Assembly: GCF_001039355.2 (NCBI RefSeq)
Contig: NW_019775413.1
Coordinates: forward strand, 357,237 to 421,236
Reading direction: 5' to 3'
Source: Lingula anatina
Lineage: Eukaryota > Brachiopoda > Lingulata > Lingulida > Lingulidae
Length of the DNA: 64,000 nucleotides
This document shows, one piece after another, positions 36,285-47,500 of this stretch. Made by a program: the position numbers and the translations under genes. A model generated the notes under the pieces. The model searched no databases. It was given only the letters and a program-made list of their open reading frames with translations, and was not told where the DNA came from. Every line of letters begins with the position of its first letter. The first letter of the stretch is position 1.

Positions 36285-39200
36285 CTATTTCTGCACAATT
36301 AAATACACACTCCAATATATAATATTGAATACGGCAAATCCGATGAAAAAAACAAATTTCGCTACTTTGTCAACATTGCTCATAGTTAGCCAAGGTTTGT
36401 CGAATTCAGATGCTCCTAAAGCGCCATTGACTTCTACGTGAAGATCCACTTTGCTCCCATTCAAGTCGGTGGAAAACGAATCCCTGAACTGAAATCAAAA
36501 TTTATTTTTTAAATTTATTTAAATTAATTTTTATTGAAATAATGCACTTTATTTTGTTTATAAGTGCCTGTATTAAATTCGACTTTACAATGTTTTCTCC
36601 GAGTTAAATTCTACCGTCCTTAATATATTGTATCATAGCCGACGGTGGCTCTTGCAGACAGGCACTTACCGCTTTGTTTATATTTCCAGCCAATGCTCCA
36701 ATTCCTTTCTTTTCTCGTTTCTTTTCCTTTTGTAGCAGCACATTAACTGCCGTGTACTCCAACATGGAACCGAATACGAAGAGAAGACACGCTGTCAGCC
36801 ATACGTCAGCCGCTGTGATGTAGGAGACAGTTGGAAGGCGGTCTTGGATGCTGACGCTTTGCGTTGTGATGGTGAGAACGGTGATAAGCCCGATTGAGAC
36901 TCTTGCTGGGACTGCCCGTGGGTCTATGAAGAAGTTGAGGAAAGACAACAGCACAACGACAACTGTAGGGGCATAAAGTTTCAACAAGTAGAAGCGTATG
37001 TCTCGTTTGAGTTGAAACTTGACCGAGATGCAGCTATATTCTCCTAGGAAAGATATAAGGTTTACGGCGAACTCAATATACAGTACTTGTAAGCAAAGGT
37101 GAAATGAGGAAGCAATCAGCCCCTCGAGACAAATTAATGTTGTATTGTTATTAATGTCCCAACCTAATGGCCTCCCTTTGTGATATACAGGTATTGAGAA
37201 GAAGTTATGGTAATTTCTTTTCGCAGTTTGAGAACTAACCAAATTTTTTTTGCCGATTTTCGAAACGTGCCACCTCGGTGTATGTTATCTTGGATAGGGA
37301 ATTTACCTGTGATAGTTCTTCCTGTGCAGTTGTATATTAGTGACCAATCCTCTAAGGTAAACTCTGGAGTAAAGAGGGTCGTTTCTGTCTGAAGAGGATC
37401 GTCGTCCCATTGATATATCACGTCGTTGGTGGTATGTGCGTCTGAAAAGTATTACAAAGGACAAGTTTTGTCTATTCATTAGGATATTTAAACTACACAT
37501 CGTATTGCCTTTAACGTGTTTAATAACATGAATTCTATTTAGTAGTTTAAAGATTTTAAATGAACACGCACTTTGGTTGAAAATGTTCATCTTTTTAAGA
37601 TATCTAGATCGTATAACATAAGTTGAAACTGTGCATAAAACAACCAACCAAAGCTTTAAAGGGCAACTTGGTGGACTTACAGCTTTTCATCTGTATCTCA
37701 CATGTCTGAGAATCCATTGGGAAATCGATGAAGTTATAAAGACAGCCTAATTTTAGCGATAGCCTGCAATAAAAACCATATGTATACAAAGTCAGGCGAA
37801 TAAATAAACCTGCAAACATTCATAATACGTATTTTGTCAATAATGAAAAAAACATTATATCATTTACAGTAAGTGGCAGTTATATCTCTCCCACCTCTGT
37901 CAATTTAAAGAACAACAGTATCATCAAGTTGGCCAGGGTATTACTAGTTGTTGAAATACACAAATATGGCTGAAACAATTTTGAGGATAAAAACAATACT
38001 TTAAGATTTTACGAATCAAATCAACTCCATAACTGTTTTGTAGGGTTGCTATAATAACGCACACATAACCAGGTTTTAGTCAATGATGCAAATGATGCAT
38101 TGTAGTCCAGTAGTCACTTCTATGCCCCTTATAGATGAACTTAAAAATGGTTTCGTATTGATTTCTGGTCCAACAGGGTCCCAGGATAACAGAGATTGTC
38201 ATTTTGGCAACTTTGAGCGACTTAAAATACCCGAAAAGACCGTCAAGCTAAATCTGTTTTAATGCTTAATCGGACACTGTATCAAGAAAGAAACTTTAAA
38301 GAACATAACACGTCTAGATTCCGAAATTGTAGTAGAATCGTGCTTACAGTACTCATAGTCTATCATCAAATCATTTTAGCATGTTTATATGAAGGTGTTC
38401 AGTACCGTGCACCTAACACATAACAATGTACGGTTGTATATGCGAGCGTTAATGTACGTGTGTGAACTTTACCTTTGTGAGTAAAGGATATCACCTTCAG
38501 GTGAAATACGTATCATGACATTTGGCGTAGTGACGTCATGCCGCCATGACCTTTTTTCGTTTGGAAAGAATAAGTCAGGAACCCAGAGATCTGAGAGCGC
38601 TTTGTCGGACAAGGTAACGGTCACGCGATTGGAGTTATTGGCGCTGGCCACCAAACGATGATCGCTCCACATTTGCCGAAGGTATAGATTTACAGTGAAG
38701 TCCTGCCAGCAAATTAAAGTATTAGATTAACAATACTGCTTTAGCAATCGAAACTACATGGTAGACCTATATAGTTTTATACTTTTTAAAGAAGAGAACC
38801 ATTCTTGTTGATTTTCAAGATTTACATTGTCTGCAAAGCGTCTTTATCAACAGAAGTTTATCTGAATATTTATAAAAATAAATGTTATGATTTCACATAT
38901 GACCGCCGATTTAATATACAGGTACGAATACACAAACATATAGGTACTGTACACAAACATACATGTATATTGTGTTCTCAAATATTATAAAACCATAATT
39001 TTACACCAGCACGACAGTTGTAAAACAAAAGCAAAATATTCTCTATAGTCAATACACGAACTACAGCTAGTATATGACGAAACGAGAAGAAAATACAATA
39101 GCTACCATGTCTGCTCCGTTGAATTCACTGAATATGTTAATGGCCAGGTTGACTCTGATGGTGTCTGGTGTTCCTGTGGGAAAAAACAAACAATTGAGGG

Positions 39201-41693
39201 AAATGACTACATGTACAAATGTACAGCCCACTGCCCGCCTTTCACTTACAGGTTTAAGTAAACGCAATGCTTCCCTAATGCATTAAGTCAAAGGAAAGTC
39301 AATTAATAATAAACTGAGACGGCATATGCGTCAAATATTGCTTTCCATTAAAGTTTACAAGCATAAAAGGAGTACCAGCTAGGTAATTATGCTTTTTATC
39401 GAACTGAGTGAACTGAGTGAAGACACTAACTTAGTTAACATAATATTCTAAAATTGTCCAGGACGACCGCACTTACTATAATGCCCTAGTAGACGCTGCT
39501 GTTCCTTATCAGCGAAATATCTATGATTTGCTATACCCCCCTCCCCCGGTACTTTACTTACCCACACTAAGATGAGGCCGAATTCTGCCATCGTATCCAC
39601 TGCTGAATGTTAAATGGTCCAGATTCAATAAGGCATCATGTTCATTATCGAAGGGTGACCTGTTGAGATAAGATTAAATAAACTAGAAAAGCACTCCGAG
39701 AGCGCAGACCTCCGCCAAGGCAGCAAAGTCTTCACCCAATGCCGTTTCACCCATAAATTTTCATTCTATAATGATTTAGTTTTTTGATTTTTGATTATTG
39801 ATTGATTATTGATCCACCACCAAAAACTTATCATCTGTTCCTTGACCCACTTCTGACAGTTCCTGAAAATTTCATCAAAATCGGTCCATAACTTTTTGAG
39901 TTACCTGTATGTTGATGACAGACAGACAGACAGACAAAAAAAACAAACAAGGGTGAAAACATAACCTCCTTGGCGGAGGTAAAAATAGCTTGTATTTGTA
40001 TACTTGTTCTTTAATTATTTGAAGGCGCCTAATCACCTTATTTCTACAACTGGCTTGAAACTACCACGCTATCTCATTACATCTTGGTAAGCAGAACGCT
40101 ACAGAGCACAATTATCTAATGCAGTATGTCCTAACATGCCCAAGCAGAGACCACAAACACTGTACATGTAAGTGCACTTACTTTTTCGCCATTTGTGCAA
40201 CTAAATATTCAACGTTGTATAAAACCAGCAGCACCATAATACATGGGCAAGGACGTGAAGTCTTATTCGTTGGCATGATTGCTGCTATGGTTCAGGCGTC
40301 CATTGTTCAAATCTATATCGTCTGCTACCGGGAGTAAAAAAACCTCCATCAACTCATATCTCGGTTGTCCAATTGGAGCTTGACTTAAGTTCACATGTGA
40401 CGTTTTCCTAACCCTAGTCCCTGGAGCGTCTTGAATGTGTTAGCCGACGGTACAATAATGAAACTCAAGACTAATACACAAAGTGATACGCACTATTATT
40501 CATTGATTTGATATGTATCCTATTAATACTTTAAACAAACCTGTGGAAATTACCGTATCGCCGTTGATTAACGAGTCCGACCTCATGTACAATGAAGCTA
40601 TATTGTAGTTAAAGACGAATTCAAAAAGGGTATAGCTCTCACGTTTAACCCCCCCCCCACCCCCCACCAAAGAAAAAAATGTATAAAAAGAGAAACATTA
40701 CACTTTTTCTACCAGTACCCTTCATTTTAAAGTAAATCTAGTTTCGTCTCTGTTTCGTATTAAGTCTATTAACTGAGCGAAGTAAGTCAAAGAAACCATT
40801 CTTGTGTACCCCTTTGTAAAATCGTGAATCTGCATGCGGTGCAGATATATACATTTATTGTAATTGAAAGCGGTGCGCAGATTACCAAGAAAGTGTTAGT
40901 GCACAACCATCGTCAAAGCAATAACTGCATGATCTATAGTCTATAGAAATGCAGGTTCATTGAATAAGATATGAGATGTTCACTGTGTTTATGTAGTTAA
41001 TTACATCTAAAATGACACCTTCCTTACCGACACCAGTGGTTGGCTGGGACGGGATGAATACAACGTGTTGTTTTTGGTCTTTTAAGACAACGTTCGTCTG
41101 TCTTGGCACAAATATCCAATATTTAAGAATATTGTTTTGTTAAGCAGTCCGACCCTCCTTTTTTCAACAGTAAGTGACACTGTGGGTATAGATGTTGACA
41201 TTTAAGCACTAGTATCAACGACGTTTCATGTGAGTAGTATGCTATGAAACAATGTAGAAATGCATCGTTCAACGAACAAAATCCCGTTATAAGATTGACA
41301 AGAAAATACACTTGTATATTTCCACATAACCTGTTCCTTTTGAGGTATAAGAGCTATTTCTCCATGTCAATAGATAGATGTTAACCAACGACATACCGTT
41401 GTCTCGTTTTGGCAACAACAAAATGACATAATACATACCAAAACGAGGTCACCGATGCTACGTTTAGGCACCAACTTAAACCTTCGTTTGTTTTCTGGAC
41501 CCAGCTTGAATGATAAATTACAGTACATAAGCAGAGAAAATCAAACACTCTAAAATCAAGTTTTTGTTCATTGAATGATAAATGGGTTACCCACCGAAAG
41601 CATAAGAAAACATGGAATACATATAAGTATATCCTACCCTTGCAAAAAATATGTCACTCCCAACGCAATGCATAAAGTGATACAAAAAATCAT
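36285..41693 (-). CDS. Anion-type Cys-loop receptor subunit, GlyR/GluCl-like (gene B), 8 exons
   Basis: Paralogue of gene A; a likely chloride-channel subunit of the plasma membrane. Exons on the minus strand: 41638-41693, 39562-39659, 39106-39173, 38473-38702, 37681-37763, 37307-37441, 36670-37043 and 36285-36488, giving 415 codons plus TAG. Exon 1 is a 56-nt signal-peptide exon (MIFCITLCIALGVTYFLQ) found 2 kb upstream. Its phase fits exon 2, but its donor (GTAGGA) is weaker than the others, so it is the least certain part. Landmarks: INIFSEFNGADM; YLRQMWSDHRL; WVPDLFFPNEK; Cys-loop C158-C172; loop C C217-C228; P269-A270-R271 before M2; M4 about 390-411 near the C-terminus. Exon lengths mirror gene A: 68, 230 vs 233, 83, 135, 374 vs 377. 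Loop F has WDDDPLQ where gene A has WKETDPIQ. The ligand is unknown. Confidence 0.85.
39691..39981. repeat. Interspersed repeat in gene B intron 1, CCTCCGCCAAGG ends
   Basis: CCTCCGCCAAGG (39709-39720) and its exact inverse CCTTGGCGGAGG (39968-39979) lie near the two ends. The interior contains ATTTCATCAAAATCGGTCCA, ACTTTTTGAGTT and a (GACA)n tract. I recall near-identical text from many animal genomes, so this is a known abundant family, but I cannot give its class. A diverged copy is at 18866-19233. Confidence 0.75.
39982..41637. other. Rest of gene B intron 1
   Basis: No recognisable coding sequence. A C-rich run lies near 40652-40668. A GTAAGG donor-like site on the minus strand near 41033 has no ATG-bearing exon before it. 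Confidence 0.5.
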
Positions 41694-41829
41694 GTCATGA
41701 ATAAATATTCTTTATTTAACTTTTAAATGAATTTTTCCACAAAAAAAAAAAAAAAAAAAAAATTACTGACTGCACGACCAGTGAATAAGCTTACTATAGG
41801 GAAAAAATAAAAGCCACATTTTGGTATTT

Positions 41830-42690
41830 TGTACGGTGTCCTCGGGATTGGGGGACGCACCTGGCGCGTGTACATGTGCGTGGGGTCTAACAGTTCTGTA
41901 ACGTTTGCGTAGTGATGTCGTTCCACACACGGCGGAAAGCTAGCATGAGTTGATTTTTATTTGCAGGGTTATCATTCAGTTATCCATGTCCGAGGATAAT
42001 TCACACATTCTTAATGAGATTCTAATCTATGGACTGAGCTAGCCATCAGGGGGTCTGGACGTGGTTCGTATATAACCTGCCTACTGTTGAATTGGCTGTA
42101 CGTGGAGGAGCATTATCATGCTGAAACATAAAAGGGTGGTCATGGTCCCGATAGGTATTCTCGACAGATGTCCTTAAATTCCTTTCCAGTGCTTGGATGC
42201 ATGGGTCTGCAGGCCCGTAGCCAGCAATTTCAAAAGGGGGGTTCTTTTTCTGAAAAAGTGGACCTTTTTCCATAAAAACGTGATGTACCTTGATCAAATT
42301 TTACCCCGAGTGGACCTTTTTCCCAGCAAAAGGGGCGGTTCTTTCGAACCCCCCGAACCCCCCCTGGCTACGGGCCTGGGTCTGTGTTAAGGTTCCTGTT
42401 GACCACTGCCATCTCGTCTACACCACAGTAGCCATTGCACCCCATGCTATGATTATGTGTGGTGAGTCCTGTCGACCAGAGGAAGAAAATAAGAAAAATA
42501 CTTCTAACCAGCTGTTCTCCAAACCCTTATTATGCCTCATGAAGTCTGACAACGCTTAATTATAACATGCTTTCATCTATTATTGGCTGGTGCCCATGCC
42601 AGAGTTAAGGCATACTCCCTCACTCGACGTAGATGGTTCCTGGCAGTGATCTCTGGTGTCCTAACATAAAACCCTACCAAAATAACGGCG
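41830..42690 (-). pseudogene. Tc1-type transposase pseudogene
   Basis: Reading the minus strand from about 42690 down to 41830 gives successive Tc1 transposase blocks with frame breaks and stops: an ITARNHLRRV helix-turn-helix-like stretch (about 42640); SMGCNGYCGVDEMAVVNRNL, equivalent to the usual WGxxxxxG...L..v.GnlN block; then, after a nested element, HPFMFQHDNAPPRTA (about 42105-42150), the DNA-D box region; a degraded W.AQS.D block for the DDE end; then NPANKNQLMLAFRRVWNDIT (about 41945). The catalytic frame is interrupted, so it is inactive. An A run of 21 bases lies past its 3' side at 41741-41761. It sits just upstream of gene B exon 1. Confidence 0.75.
42210..42378. mobile_element. 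169-bp MITE with CAGGCCCGTAGCCAG ends, nested in the Tc1 transposase
   Basis: Perfect 15-bp terminal inverted repeats, CAGGCCCGTAGCCAG and CTGGCTACGGGCCTG. GGTCTG is duplicated immediately outside both ends (42204-42209 and 42379-42384). If the element and one GGTCTG are disregarded, the transposase reading passes across without a shift, confirming insertion into that gene. The interior is a G-rich/C-rich inverted structure without coding capacity. Confidence 0.85.
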
Positions 42691-43011
42691 ATTGTGCACA
42701 CAACTTCTGGCGTTTGCCCTGTTCTTGTTGAATGTTGCGGTCAAGTTCGTAAATACCATAAGTTGTTTTCAACGAAGAAGGCGCATTGACCTTCTTTCCT
42801 CTATGGGTGTGGTTTCCTTCGGTCGGCCTTACCCATAGTCTACCTTGGCAATGTGGCGGGTCAAATCTCCCTCCTATGTCAACTGCTTTGTAAAAAAATG
42901 TATCCCTCTCACTTAGGAGCTGAAAATATAATAAATATGGTGTTGGAGTATTTAAATGGTTACGCAAGGTAAGTCAATGTTCTATTACTCACATCCACAA
43001 TTAACACGACG

Positions 43012-43166
43012 ATCGGTTGCCTAGTTGTTATGTTAGGGGTGACACTTTTTTCTAGGAGATTTTATTTATACAAGGTATATATATATACTAATTTAACAAG
43101 AGTACTCATGCATGTAGTTTTAATTTTTCTATAATTTTTCTTTTACATAACAACTAGGCAACCGAT
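43012..43166. mobile_element. 155-bp hairpin element with 22-bp perfect inverted ends
   Basis: 43012-43033 is the exact reverse complement of 43145-43166 (starting ATCGGTTGCCTAG). The interior is AT-rich with a (TA)n stretch. No target duplication was identified with confidence. This is a likely MITE or large cruciform. Confidence 0.65.
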
Positions 43167-43527
43167 ATATATACAGACTTGACATTTAATATGGAATATT
43201 TCAGTTTCGAAGGTATACTTAGGTAAAAATACGTTCTTTTTTCAAAAACATCCTATCTCATATAAGATTTGTGAATGTAAAAGTGTGCAGTCAGGTGTGT
43301 CACTACCAATTAACTGTTTTTCAGGCCTATTGCGCTGCTACATTATGTAATTTGCAGTGATTTAATTGGGTAGTGTTCCTTTGGGCTGATCAAAGCTTGG
43401 CTTAGGCAAAGCTTGGTTCTGTCAAAAAGGTATCCATATTTCGACAACTACTGCATAGAAGAATTTGAAATTTTGCATGCAAGCGGTCAGTTTTGCAGTG
43501 CGTAAAATGAGTCAAGTAGTGCATTAC
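43167..43527. other. Unassigned spacer
   Basis: No feature was recognised. CAAAGCTTGG occurs twice near 43390-43415. Confidence 0.5.
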
Positions 43528-43642
43528 AAAGTTGTTAATCTAAGGCAGAATGGCGCGAAAAAGACAAACATAACCAGACAGATCATAGCGCCAAACGGAA
43601 CGGTCCCCACAGTTTTATAGAGTAATGCCCAGACTGATGTAC
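43528..43642 (-). CDS. Possible orphan exon of a TM9SF3-like multispanning membrane protein
   Basis: A minus-strand segment with a possible acceptor (GTGTAG) at its 5' side and a GTAATG donor at its 3' side, 115 nt. It reads GTSVWALLYKTVGTVPFGAM, then a hydrophobic stretch ending FFAPFCLRLTT. By eye the PFGxM motif and following FF...L.L spacing resemble the transmembrane 9 superfamily, closest to what I remember of TM9SF3 (IPFGTM followed by FF..LPLNLVGT). The rest of the gene would lie in or beyond the adjacent gap. No downstream exon was found below 43528, so it could be a pseudogene fragment or a chance hydrophobic frame. Confidence 0.3.
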
Positions 43643-43648
43643 CTACAC

Positions 43649-44575
43649 NNNNNNNNNNNNNNNNNNNNNNNNNNNNNNNNNNNNNNNNNNNNNNNNNNNN
43701 NNNNNNNNNNNNNNNNNNNNNNNNNNNNNNNNNNNNNNNNNNNNNNNNNNNNNNNNNNNNNNNNNNNNNNNNNNNNNNNNNNNNNNNNNNNNNNNNNNNN
43801 NNNNNNNNNNNNNNNNNNNNNNNNNNNNNNNNNNNNNNNNNNNNNNNNNNNNNNNNNNNNNNNNNNNNNNNNNNNNNNNNNNNNNNNNNNNNNNNNNNNN
43901 NNNNNNNNNNNNNNNNNNNNNNNNNNNNNNNNNNNNNNNNNNNNNNNNNNNNNNNNNNNNNNNNNNNNNNNNNNNNNNNNNNNNNNNNNNNNNNNNNNNN
44001 NNNNNNNNNNNNNNNNNNNNNNNNNNNNNNNNNNNNNNNNNNNNNNNNNNNNNNNNNNNNNNNNNNNNNNNNNNNNNNNNNNNNNNNNNNNNNNNNNNNN
44101 NNNNNNNNNNNNNNNNNNNNNNNNNNNNNNNNNNNNNNNNNNNNNNNNNNNNNNNNNNNNNNNNNNNNNNNNNNNNNNNNNNNNNNNNNNNNNNNNNNNN
44201 NNNNNNNNNNNNNNNNNNNNNNNNNNNNNNNNNNNNNNNNNNNNNNNNNNNNNNNNNNNNNNNNNNNNNNNNNNNNNNNNNNNNNNNNNNNNNNNNNNNN
44301 NNNNNNNNNNNNNNNNNNNNNNNNNNNNNNNNNNNNNNNNNNNNNNNNNNNNNNNNNNNNNNNNNNNNNNNNNNNNNNNNNNNNNNNNNNNNNNNNNNNN
44401 NNNNNNNNNNNNNNNNNNNNNNNNNNNNNNNNNNNNNNNNNNNNNNNNNNNNNNNNNNNNNNNNNNNNNNNNNNNNNNNNNNNNNNNNNNNNNNNNNNNN
44501 NNNNNNNNNNNNNNNNNNNNNNNNNNNNNNNNNNNNNNNNNNNNNNNNNNNNNNNNNNNNNNNNNNNNNNNNNNN
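43649..44575. other. Assembly gap, 927 Ns
   Basis: An unbroken run of N. Frames spanning it are meaningless. Confidence 1.
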
Positions 44576-47500
44576 ATATGGAAATTTCAATCAACTCATT
44601 TCTTTTAGCTGGCATATTTGCATTCAGACCTTCTTTCTCTTCACTCTGAGCAATAGGGTTACATCAGATATCTCCCATCAAATCGAGAAAATGGAAAGTT
44701 ATTTTTGTAATGATATTGTTTATTTTCTAATTATATATTTATCATGAGACATGAAGCTATGTACTTAAGAACACAAATGTAGACAAACCGAAATATTAAA
44801 TGCCATATTAAAGGCAAACTCCGTTGTCCCATTTTATCAACAAAGACGACCAAAACATTCATTGTATGTGACGTAAAAGATAAAAACGCTAAAATGGAGG
44901 TCCCGCAGCAGTTGGGTATGAGATAATCAGTATTCTATAATTTGGTTAGTGTGGGAGCTTGACCCCCTTTACCTTAATCGCGCATACTTACATATGTCCT
45001 CTGACTCTATCCTCTACCAGGGCCACAGATTGATTATTCACTAGATATTCACAGATATGTCTTTAGATGAATTGACGGCGATTTTGTTTTCTTGCGATAG
45101 AGAAGAATACACATATTTTCTGCGGGCCTGGTAGAGGGTACTTTGACTCTATAATCCCTCTCACAGGTGAGAGTTTGATGTTTAAAGTACACGTGGGGGG
45201 GGGATAAAATGTGAAATGGATAGTACAGTATGCTACACCATTCGCTTGTAATGTGGTAAATGGAGCTACTACCTGTAGTACATGTAAGGGGTGCAGTAGC
45301 AGAGGGCGGTCTACTGAATGTTGGCTACTTTGAGACCATTCTGTGATTGTGAAAAAATTCAAGGACCTATATACCAATACGGTGTTGTTATTGCGTCTAT
45401 TTTCACTAAAGATATTGATCAAAAGTTTCAATTAAATATTTTATTTCACAGGAAATAACGATGACTCTTCTGTAACACATGCTTAGGAATAAGCTCATCA
45501 GACATTAACACGACATAACTGCATATTCAAACAATGCAATATCAATATTATGCATCATCGCAACAATTTTTGCCATGGTATATAGATGCACTTGGAAAAG
45601 AGCATTTTGTGAAACCAAGTTTTAAGATTTTTTTAATGTCATTTATAGTGACATCAGCAGCAGACAAGGCAGCAGCACAGAAAAACAATAGAGTGGCCAA
45701 TTTCAAATTGTAGTCAAATGTCTACACTTGTAGTCTTTAAATACTGTTATTAAGCACGAAATTCGTTCAGCAATTTAGGGGCGTCTACCTGTACAAAATT
45801 ACAGATATATTTCACGCTATCCACAACCTTGTGAAAAGAAGGGCAGGTTTTATTGCTCTATAAGTAAGGCATAATCGATAAACACTCGCTACCAAGGCAT
45901 CAACAAAATGAACACGTTCCTCTTTTATAACCCACGTCTTTGCACACTGTTTGGAGATAATCGACTAATAAAGCCTAGCTGGCAATTAAACAGCCCTGCC
46001 TCAGCCGAGTGCAGCGATCAGCGTGAATCAATCCACCAAAAAATGTGGGACGATATGATTTTTGTTGTCTACAAAGTTCAAATGTCCTCCCAAATACTAA
46101 AGAATGTACCCACCAAAGCGCTTGGCATTAAGCGCCTGATATTATTACGAAGCAGTGCCCTAGAAAGATGGCATGCTAATGTCAAACAATCTCCAAATTC
46201 AGGACGTTGACTAAAATGTCTCAATTCGTAGTCCTAGTTATCTAAGTAAGCGTCTTTGATTTTAAAGAAATATGAGTAATAAAACAACGACTTTCTATTG
46301 ATGTGTTGTTTTTATTGTTCTATTTATGGAGTTGTTTAAGGAGCAGTGAATGTCATTGTGCCTTTTTACCTTCCTGTACTCAGTGACTTCCGTTACTTTA
46401 TAATGCTTTTGCAAGATTATATACTTCAGTGAAAGGAAAACTAACATTTATTTGATGTTTTCTTTTCAAACGACATGTCTTTTAATGTCCCTTGTTCACT
46501 TAATTTTGTATTTCAGCTCCCAATAGATCCAATAAAGAAGTTTTCCATAACGATCTCTCGATTATCAAAATAACTCTTTTCACTATTAAGATAACTTGAA
46601 TGTTTTCCCGTCATTCATTTATTCATTCGATACATTCATAAATTACCCTGTATTTAGCCTCATTTGATTGCATTAACACATGAAATATGATAAACACGGG
46701 TATATGACAGGTACTTGAGACCAGTACAACACAGTGTTCATTCAGAGGGATATGGCTTATTCTGCGTACCGTCCCTCTGGGAGAAGGCATATGTCAACAT
46801 GATGGTTTACAGAGGGTTTAAAATGAGATTACCCGCGAATCATTATTATATGAGCTGATAATTAATTAAGATCGATAAGCCACGGATGCTTCCCTAATCA
46901 GTTCAAAAGATGATGTGCGTCGATTTGCTTGCTTGTCGATTAACACTCGCTTTAAGGGTACACTTCCGTGGCGAATATTTCCAATACTGTTGTAGAGATT
47001 ATTGTGCACGAAAATGTTGAGTTAGGCTGGCAGAAGCAGGGAGACGCTCAGTGCTTCCTGCGCGTGCCGCCAAAGTCGCAACCAAAAAAATCGATTAATT
47101 ACTTACCAAGGTCTTGTCATAATCGTATGAAGTGTTGAATTATGAAGAAGTCAGTGGTTAACTAAATAATTACTTGGTCTCCCAAGATTACAAGAGCCAA
47201 TTGCATCGCGAAATTTCATTTACTAATGGACCTCTGGGAATTGGGGATTGGTTCGGAACGCCAAACTTAAGTGCAGACCTGTGCGCATGTGTGAAGGATT
47301 CCGCTGTGACGTCGACAACATCACCAGGAGATTAAAATGATGCATCAATTTTTGAAAATAGAAAGACCATGATGCAATTCTTATCACGCTCACAGTGAGG
47401 TGTTGATCTTGTCTAGGTATAGAGGGCCAGAGGGAAGAGGGGCAGGCCGTGAATTCTGCTTCAAGTAAGAAAAGGACTGGAGGATCTTTGAACGAATACC

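Noticed and set aside
41033-41110. Alternative first exon of gene B ending at a GTAAGG site
   Set aside because: No ATG precedes it. The signal-peptide exon at 41638-41693 fits phase and function.
29232-41693. Nicotinic acetylcholine receptor identity for the two channel genes
   Set aside because: They lack the vicinal Cys pair and the nAChR M2 composition. They have the PAR anion motif and the second loop C disulfide typical of GlyR/GluCl.
42193-42559. + strand frames with a PPNPP-like stretch
   Set aside because: They read through the nested MITE and the antisense of the transposase.
43524-44615. Long frames on both strands across 43.5-44.6 kb
   Set aside because: Most of their length is the N gap. 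Only the 43528-43642 part was kept, as an exon candidate. The MPAKRNELIEIS start at 44580-44615 has no support.
45063-45431. 122-codon minus-strand frame
   Set aside because: No domain, no splice context, and composition like the surrounding noncoding DNA.
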